From: an uncultured Ruminococcus sp.
GTDB lineage: Bacteria > Bacillota > Clostridia > Oscillospirales > Acutalibacteraceae
DNA length: 9,804 bases
Reading direction: 5' to 3'
Assembly: GCA_902772755.1 (NCBI GenBank)
Contig: CACYCD010000081.1
Span: forward strand, 1-9,804
The notes beneath the pieces are model-generated. The model saw nothing but the letters and a program-made list of their open reading frames with translations, did no database searches and was not told the DNA's origin. Both the position numbers and the translations under genes were made by a program. This document shows, one piece after another, positions 5,740-9,804 of this stretch (the first letter of the stretch is position 1; each line of letters opens with the position of its first letter).

Positions 5740-7101
5740 TCACTTACCCACACAGAAGTTGTGGAAAACTCTGTCCACTATTTCTTCTCCTGCTTTCTCT
5801 CCTGTCAATTCCATTAAATGATCTATAGCTTCCGAAATTGAAACTGTCACAGCGTCCATAGTAAAGCCGAGGTCAAGTGCGGTTTTGGCTTCTTTAAGAG
5901 TTTTTACTGCACTCTGCACAGCAGTCCTCTGACGTTCGTTTGCGATTATGCCTGCACTCGGGTCAAAGTCATTAGTACCGGCAAGCTTTTCAATGAGCCT
6001 TCTAAGCTCATCTGTGTTTTCATCATTCTTTGCGGAAACAAAAACACAGTTCTGTATTCTTTCCGTAATATAGTCTGTATCAAGCTGTGGTTCAAGGTCA
6101 GTCTTGTTAATCACGGCAACACAGGGGAGATCCTTGATTTTTTCCAGTATAAAAATGTCCTCATCACTCAGCGGTACGGAGCAATCAAAAACCGCTATCA
6201 CCAGCCCTGCACCCGTGAGCTTTTGCAGAGTTTTATCAACTCCGATTTTTTCGATCTCGTTATCCGTTTCACGTATTCCTGCCGTATCGGAAAGACGAAG
6301 TATGACGTTCCCGACGATCACGGTATCTTCAATGACGTCACGGGTAGTACCCTCTATGGCGGTCACTATAGAGCGTTCTCTGCCCGAAAGCAGATTCATC
6401 AGCGTGGACTTGCCGGCGTTGGGTCTGCCTACAAGCACAGTGTCTATCCCCTCCTTGACTGCCTGCCCCATATCGTAGGTCGCAAGCAGAGCTTCAAGAG
6501 TATCAAGACTATCAGCTACAGCTGACTGCACCGCTCCGGTGCTGACCTCGGGAATATCCTCCTCGGGATAATCCGCCCAGGCGGAGAGGTGAGCCGCAGT
6601 GGTGAGCAAGCTGTCCTTGACTGCCTGAGCTTTTTTGAAGAGAGTTCCCTCCTTGACGTACATGGCGGCACGTGCGGAGCTTCTCGACTTGGCTGAGATC
6701 AGATCCATCACCGCCTCGGCTTCTGTCAGATCCAGCTTGCCGTTTAGATAGGCACGCTTGGTAAACTCGCCGGGTTCAGCCAAGGAAGCACCTGCCGAAA
6801 GCACTGCCGAAAGCACTTCCCTTGTGAGGTAAACACCGCCGTGGCAGGAAAGCTCCACCACGTCCTCACCCGTAAAGCTGTGCGGTGCTTTAAACCGCAG
6901 GGCAACAGCCTCATCTATTATTTCGCCGTTATTTACTATATGACCGAACAAAGCCCTGTAGCCCTCCAGCTCACGGAGTTTTTTTCCGCTGATAGAGTGG
7001 AAAACCCTGTCGGCTATTTCAGCGGAACGTGATCCGCTGATCCTGATAACACCTATTCCGCCCTCGCCCTGAGCGGTGGAAATTGCAGCAATCGTACTCA
7101 T
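5740..7101 (-). CDS. mnmE: tRNA modification GTPase MnmE (TrmE)
   Basis: MnmE binds a one-carbon folate and GTP and, in complex with MnmG, modifies U34 of tRNAs that read split codon boxes. The 453-residue protein is the usual length. Its N-terminal folate-binding domain (1-118) opens with the typical STIAAISTAQGEGGIGVIR. The G domain lies inside a helical domain and shows G1 GRPNAGKS (225-232), G2 GTTRD (251-255), G3 DTAG (272-275), G4 NKTD (332-335) and a probable G5 SAK (356-358). The protein ends in FCVGK with the conserved cysteine C450. The ribosome site is GGTGAT, 3 nt before the ATG. A strong terminator ends 11 bp upstream of the start codon, so transcription must come from read-through or an unidentified start very close by or within jag. 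I saw no convincing sigma-A promoter in the last 150 bp of jag. Confidence 0.97.
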   Translation of the reverse strand: MSTIAAISTAQGEGGIGVIRISGSRSAEIADRVFHSISGKKLRELEGYRALFGHIVNNGEIIDEAVALRFKAPHSFTGEDVVELSCHGGVYLTREVLSAVLSAGASLAEPGEFTKRAYLNGKLDLTEAEAVMDLISAKSRSSARAAMYVKEGTLFKKAQAVKDSLLTTAAHLSAWADYPEEDIPEVSTGAVQSAVADSLDTLEALLATYDMGQAVKEGIDTVLVGRPNAGKSTLMNLLSGRERSIVTAIEGTTRDVIEDTVIVGNVILRLSDTAGIRETDNEIEKIGVDKTLQKLTGAGLVIAVFDCSVPLSDEDIFILEKIKDLPCVAVINKTDLEPQLDTDYITERIQNCVFVSAKNDENTDELRRLIEKLAGTNDFDPSAGIIANERQRTAVQSAVKTLKEAKTALDLGFTMDAVTVSISEAIDHLMELTGEKAGEEIVDRVFHNFCVGK

Positions 7102-7112
7102 ATTATCACCAT

Positions 7113-7140
7113 AAAAAATACGGAGGCAGCCGCCTCCGTA
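7113..7140 (-). terminator. Intrinsic terminator between jag and mnmE
   Basis: In minus-strand RNA a perfect 9-bp stem UACGGAGGC/GCCUCCGUA (7140-7132 with 7127-7119) with a 4-nt GGCU loop is followed directly by six U residues (7118-7113). It starts 6 bp past the jag stop. It is textbook in form, but its U-tract ends only 11 nt before the mnmE start codon, so it also occupies the mnmE leader. It may be an attenuator rather than an absolute stop. Confidence 0.92.
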
Positions 7141-7146
7141 ATACTG

Positions 7147-7944
7147 TTACAACTTTCCGTAGAGGCTGCCCTCATTGATAGGCTCTCTTGCCGAAGCAGG
7201 CTTCTCCTTGTTGTCAGAGCTTTTGTTGTAGCCTCCTCGTCTGCCTCTGTTGTTGTATCTGCTGTTTTTGTTTTTGCCGCCGTAATTGCCTCTACCCTTT
7301 CTCTTGAACTCGGGGTCGGGACCTATCACAACATGGCGGTTCATATTTTCGCCCTCACTCCAAGAAATAGCACCGTTCACCTTTTGAACAGAGGTGTGGA
7401 TAATACGTCTTTCGTAGGGGTTCATAGGTTCAAGAGAGGTTTTCTGACCTGTCTTTGCAGCCTTGAAGGCAAGCTTTCTTGCAAGACCTTCAAGAGTTTT
7501 TTGTCTCTTTTCCCTATAGTCGCCGATATCGATCGAAACCTTGAAGTAGCTGTTGTCAACATGATTTGCAACAAGACTTGTGAGGTACTGCAGGGCATTG
7601 AGGGTGTCGCCTCTTCTGCCTATTATGATACCGCTGTCATCACCGTCAAGTATAAACTTAACGCCTGAGTCAAACTCCTCAGTCTGAATAGTTACCTCAG
7701 TCAGTCCCAGAGCGTCAAGCACGCTTCTGAGGTAATCGCCTGCAACCTTGGCAGGGGATTCCTTGATAACAAGAGTGACCTTGACCTTGGCTTCCTTACC
7801 GCCGAAAAGACCGAGTTTTTTCTTTTCCGGCTGCTGAATAACTTCGTAATCACCGGCTTCTGCAACGTCTATCTCCAGCTCGTCGCAGGCATTTTTAAGG
7901 GCTGCTTCTATTGTTTCGCCCGAACCTATAGCTTCTTTTATCAC
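7147..7944 (-). CDS. khpB: RNA-binding protein Jag/KhpB (Jag-N, KH, R3H domains)
   Basis: Jag (KhpB) is a cytoplasmic RNA-binding protein, partner of KhpA in Gram-positives and linked to cell elongation and division. Three domains are visible. The Jag-N domain is at about 1-55 with its KKKLGLFGGKEAKV signature. A KH domain at about 60-140 carries the GxxG-type loop IGRRG (108-112) in GIIIGRRGDTLNALQYL. An R3H domain at about 145-208 contains R179-x3-H183 in ERRIIH. A basic, low-complexity tail rich in R, G, K and N follows at 214-248; many Jag proteins of about 200 residues lack this, so the 265-residue length is above average. It starts at GTG, with AAGGTGA as ribosome site, 24 bp after yidC. 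The pairing of yidC with jag is conserved across Firmicutes. A terminator follows. Confidence 0.94.
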   Translation of the reverse strand: MIKEAIGSGETIEAALKNACDELEIDVAEAGDYEVIQQPEKKKLGLFGGKEAKVKVTLVIKESPAKVAGDYLRSVLDALGLTEVTIQTEEFDSGVKFILDGDDSGIIIGRRGDTLNALQYLTSLVANHVDNSYFKVSIDIGDYREKRQKTLEGLARKLAFKAAKTGQKTSLEPMNPYERRIIHTSVQKVNGAISWSEGENMNRHVVIGPDPEFKRKGRGNYGGKNKNSRYNNRGRRGGYNKSSDNKEKPASAREPINEGSLYGKL

Positions 7945-7968
7945 TGTTTCACCTTCCGATATAGAAAA

Positions 7969-8907
7969 TCAAAGCTTTTCAGCCTTAGCTTCGTTAAGCT
8001 CCATCAGGGCAACGTGACGTGCCTCCTCCTCAGCTACCATAGTAACGGGATTGTAGAACTTATTCATAACGATTGACTGCACCAGACCCAGCAGAGTTGA
8101 GCATATCCAGTAAAAGCCGACTGCGGCAGGCACTGAGTAGGCAATGTAAGCCGAGAATAACGGCAGTGCAAAGATCATAGCCATCATACAGCCCTGCATC
8201 TGAGTACCGTTTACACGCATTGTGATAAACTGAGTGACCACAGATGAGAGAAAGCACAGTACAGGGATAAGCGTGTACCATGAACCGAAAAATCCGTAGG
8301 TGCTGGGGGTCTCAAGCATACTTATGCCGCTGCCGGGAATCAGCTCAAAGCCCTTTGACAGCATTGTGATGTCACTGAGCTGTGCCGTTGTAAAGCAGCT
8401 GCGGAAAAATTCAGAGTTTGAAATAACTCCGATGTTGTCGAGTATCTGTATTTGCTGATAATATGTATTTGCCGTACCCGTCGGTATAGCACCGGGAATG
8501 TGCTGTGAGTAGGTGACGGCGTTGCTTATCAGGTCTGCATTAAGATGCAGGGTATTTGTAAGAGGAGCCGAAATACTGTAAAAAATTCCCAGCATTACAA
8601 GCATAGGCACAATGCTGGTGGTACAGCCCGAGGAGGGATTTATGCCCTCTTTCTGATAAAGCTTCTGGATCTCCTCATTTGCTTTCTGTCTGTTGTTCTT
8701 GTATTTTTCCTGGATTTCCTTCTGCTTTTTCTGCATACGGGCATTTTTTGCCATTGACTTCTGCTGCTTGATGGAAAACGGAAAAAGTAATATTTTTGCA
8801 ATGATAGCAAAAATGATAATTGCTATGCCGTAATTCTGCACTAGGTAGAATATCGGCCACAGCAAATAACCGAACAAACTTCCGAAGAAGTTAAAAAAAT
8901 TCATCAT
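7969..8907 (-). CDS. yidC: Membrane protein insertase YidC (Oxa1 family)
   Basis: YidC inserts and folds membrane proteins, alone or with SecYEG. The 312-residue protein begins with an aromatic, probably membrane-surface helix (FFNFFGSLFGYLLWPIFYL) and shows no cleavable signal with lipobox cysteine, unlike Bacillus SpoIIIJ. The first core transmembrane segment is at about 26-45. A charged cytoplasmic coiled hairpin follows at 46-92, then membrane segments near 95-115, 208-229 and 240-280. The groove position that is Arg in SpoIIIJ (R73) aligns with K38 in AKILLFPFSIKQ, so the positive charge is kept. An outside loop of about 90 residues (118-207) separates the second and third segments, longer than in SpoIIIJ. 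It lies 6 bp after yidD, with AGGAG as ribosome site. The family is certain; the topology is read by eye. Confidence 0.95.
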   Translation of the reverse strand: MMNFFNFFGSLFGYLLWPIFYLVQNYGIAIIIFAIIAKILLFPFSIKQQKSMAKNARMQKKQKEIQEKYKNNRQKANEEIQKLYQKEGINPSSGCTTSIVPMLVMLGIFYSISAPLTNTLHLNADLISNAVTYSQHIPGAIPTGTANTYYQQIQILDNIGVISNSEFFRSCFTTAQLSDITMLSKGFELIPGSGISMLETPSTYGFFGSWYTLIPVLCFLSSVVTQFITMRVNGTQMQGCMMAMIFALPLFSAYIAYSVPAAVGFYWICSTLLGLVQSIVMNKFYNPVTMVAEEEARHVALMELNEAKAEKL

Positions 8908-8913
8908 AAAGGG

Positions 8914-9147
8914 TTATCTCCTCTTGCTCTCATTTTTTTGCGGTACAGGGTCATAGCCTCCGTGAGAAAACGGGTTGCACCTGAGTATCCTCCATACGGT
9001 CAGCAACACACCCTTAAATACGCCGTGAGTTGCAATAGCCTCTATCCCGTATTGTGAGCAGGTGGGGTGGTACTTACACTTTGGCTTGCTTAGGGGAGAA
9101 ACATTTTTTTGATAAAACCTGATTGCCGATATTATTAAATTTTTCAA
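8914..9147 (-). CDS. yidD: Membrane protein insertion efficiency factor YidD
   Basis: YidD is a small peripheral membrane protein that helps YidC-dependent insertion. All family landmarks are in these 77 residues: an N-terminal amphipathic helix (LIISAIRFYQKNVSPL), the cysteine motif CKYHPTCSQYGIEAI, the KGV segment and the C-terminal RILRCNPFSHGGYDPVP. The three cysteines C24, C30 and C57 are in the usual places. The start is TTG, supported by an AAGGG ribosome site with a 6-nt spacer; the conserved helix begins at once, so the protein is full length. It lies between rnpA (23 bp) and yidC (6 bp), the standard Firmicute order. Its short basic tail (NESKRR) is typical. Confidence 0.95.
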   Translation of the reverse strand: MKNLIISAIRFYQKNVSPLSKPKCKYHPTCSQYGIEAIATHGVFKGVLLTVWRILRCNPFSHGGYDPVPQKNESKRR

Positions 9148-9170
9148 TTTGTACCCTTGACCGCCTCCGC

Positions 9171-9515
9171 TCAGCCCAAGACGCCGAGCTTTTTTAGGTG
9201 AGCCTCTATCTCTTTTTTCACTTCATAGCTTTTCACATACGGAGTTTTGCCCCTTGCCACAAACACAAGGTCAAACCCGAGCGGTATCTCTGCACTCAGC
9301 TCCAGCACTGCGGCACGGATAACACGCCTGGCTCTGTTGCGGGTGACAGCTTTTCCGATTTTCTTACTTGCAGTTATCCCGTAACGTGAAACGCTCTGTT
9401 TGTTTTTGAGTACATAAGTGACAACACAAGGAGAAACAAGGCTTTTACCCCTGCGGTAGAGTCTTTGAAAATCTCTGTTGTCTTTTAATGTCAATAAAGC
9501 AGGAAAATTCTCCAC
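9171..9515 (-). CDS. rnpA: Ribonuclease P protein component
   Basis: RnpA is the protein subunit of RNase P, which matures tRNA 5' ends together with the catalytic RNA. The fold is recognised from LKDNRDFQRLYRRGKS near the N-terminus, the YGITASKKIGKAVTRNRARRVIR core with its RNR helix, and FDLVFVARGKTP in the central strand. No ATG is available. I prefer the GTG at 9515 (114 residues) because a GGTGA ribosome site sits 5 nt upstream and the length suits the family. The frame is open to a TTG at 9533, giving 120 residues with a weaker ribosome site; a TTG at 9494 is also possible. It follows rpmH after a structured 130-bp leader and precedes yidD by 23 bp. The function is certain; the start is not. 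Confidence 0.93.
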   Translation of the reverse strand: MENFPALLTLKDNRDFQRLYRRGKSLVSPCVVTYVLKNKQSVSRYGITASKKIGKAVTRNRARRVIRAAVLELSAEIPLGFDLVFVARGKTPYVKSYEVKKEIEAHLKKLGVLG

Positions 9516-9520
9516 ACCTG

Positions 9521-9525
9521 TCACC
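9521..9525 (-). promoter_or_regulatory. Ribosome binding site favouring the GTG start of rnpA
   Basis: GGTGA on the minus strand lies 5 nt before the GTG at 9515. It pairs with the 3' part of the anti-Shine-Dalgarno sequence, like the sites seen before jag (AAGGTGA) and mnmE (GGTGAT). The competing TTG at 9533 has only a weak TAAAG upstream. Confidence 0.5.
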
Positions 9526-9570
9526 ACTGTCAATGTACTTTAGGACACAATCAAATAAAGGCTGAAAAGT

Positions 9571-9643
9571 TGTTCATTTTGTATCCGCTGTCACAGACAC
9601 AAAATGAACAGCTTGGGAGCTGTGCAGAAAATATCCACACAGC
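9571..9643 (-). other. Overlapping stem-loops in the rpmH-rnpA intergenic region
   Basis: Three hairpins can form in minus-strand RNA. The first pairs 9643-9638 with 9624-9619 (6 bp). The second pairs 9623-9618 with 9613-9608 (6 bp, 4-nt loop). The third pairs 9610-9599 with 9582-9571 (12 perfect bp, 16-nt loop). The middle one shares bases with both neighbours, so it excludes them. No U-tract follows the last stem directly, so it is not a standard terminator. It could be an RNA-processing signal between the rpmH and rnpA messages or a conformational switch. Confidence 0.55.
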
Positions 9644-9649
9644 ACCTTA

Positions 9650-9784
9650 TCAGTATGTCAGCTGCTTTCTGCCCTTTGCTCTTCTTCTTGCCAATACCTT
9701 GCGGCCGTTTCTTGTTGCCATTCTTTTTCTGAAGCCATGCTCTTTTTTTCTATGAAGCTTTTTAGGCTGATATGTTCTCAGCAT
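9650..9784 (-). CDS. rpmH: 50S ribosomal protein L34
   Basis: L34 is a small, highly basic protein of the large ribosomal subunit. This 44-residue frame encodes the full protein: it opens [18 protein letters not shown] and continues with [20 protein letters not shown], ending RKQLTY. Length and sequence match bacterial L34, which is usually 44-46 residues. A perfect AAAGGAGG ribosome site (9792-9799) is 7 nt from the ATG. It is the first gene of the rpmH-rnpA-yidD-yidC-jag order. Its promoter is beyond the right edge, where dnaA and oriC are expected in divergent orientation. Confidence 0.97.
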   Translation of the reverse strand: MLRTYQPKKLHRKKEHGFRKRMATRNGRKVLARRRAKGRKQLTY

Positions 9785-9791
9785 GAAAAAC

Positions 9792-9799
9792 CCTCCTTT
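9792..9799 (-). promoter_or_regulatory. Strong ribosome binding site of rpmH
   Basis: AAAGGAGG is fully complementary to the 16S anti-Shine-Dalgarno core, 7 nt before the ATG. It is the strongest such site in the window and fits a highly expressed ribosomal protein. Confidence 0.9.
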
Positions 9800-9804
9800 C
9801 GGAA

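Noticed and set aside
6265..6280. parS-like sequence in mnmE containing TTTCACGT
   Set aside because: Only 10 of 16 bases match parS and the second half-site is absent, so ParB loading is unlikely.
7942..7957. TGTTTCAC half-site at the start of jag
   Set aside because: The sequence diverges at once after the half-site; it reflects the ribosome site and GTG start of jag.
8060..8281. Minus-strand open frames in other registers within yidC (also 8675-8860)
   Set aside because: They overlap the well-supported yidC frame and show no family features.
9376..9391. parS-like half-site ACGTGAAAC in rnpA
   Set aside because: About 10 of 16 bases match, with one half-site only and no palindrome.
9487..9533. 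TTGACA hexamers near the 5' end of rnpA as possible promoters
   Set aside because: No acceptable -10 box occurs 16-18 bp downstream of either hexamer; they are coding sequence (Leu-Thr codons).
9631..9639. DnaA-box-like ATATCCACA between rpmH and rnpA
   Set aside because: One mismatch to the consensus and no cluster: the only nearby partner is an equally weak TTCTCCACA at 9508-9516. This does not support calling part of oriC here; the origin is more likely beyond the right edge.

Overview
This window is a conserved origin-proximal housekeeping block from a low-to-mid GC Firmicute, most likely a Clostridia member of the Ruminococcus/Oscillospiraceae type. That placement is inferred from gene order and protein flavour; the window has no 16S gene. 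All recognisable genes lie on the minus strand. Read in transcription order from the right end they are rpmH, rnpA, yidD, yidC, jag (khpB), mnmE, mnmG, rsmG, a ParB/Noc-family paralog, parA (soj), parB (spo0J) and the start of serS. In Firmicutes rpmH normally lies beside dnaA and oriC, so oriC is expected just past the right end. All genes would then be transcribed away from the origin.

The right third (about 7140-9804) makes ribosome, RNase P and membrane-insertion components: L34, the RNase P protein, YidD, YidC and the KH/R3H RNA-binding protein Jag. The genes are tightly spaced, and three of the five probably start at GTG or TTG. The only sizeable gap, between rpmH and rnpA, holds overlapping stem-loops. 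A strong intrinsic terminator after jag ends this unit and sits almost on top of the mnmE start codon.

The middle (3169-7101) is mnmE-mnmG-rsmG. MnmE and MnmG together modify the wobble uridine of tRNAs; RsmG makes m7G in 16S rRNA. The three genes are separated by only 1-2 bp and look translationally coupled. They end at a strong terminator. A perfect 16-bp parS site is embedded in the mnmG coding sequence.

The left third (1-3130) is the chromosome-partition module. A second ParB-like gene sits where Bacillus has noc, with its own candidate promoters and terminator-like hairpins. Next come a perfect parS inside a 20-bp palindrome, a good sigma-A-type promoter, and parA-parB-serS. ParB should load on both parS sites; ParA and its ParB partner carry all the expected motifs. 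The paralog keeps the CTP-binding motifs but lacks the ParA-stimulating N-terminus. Its DNA-specificity positions match neither canonical ParB nor canonical Noc.

Nothing here looks like a mobile element, CRISPR array, defence island or horizontally acquired cargo. The most promising leads are the odd ParB/Noc paralog, the parS sites and their surroundings, the terminator in the mnmE leader, and the mutually exclusive hairpins before rnpA.
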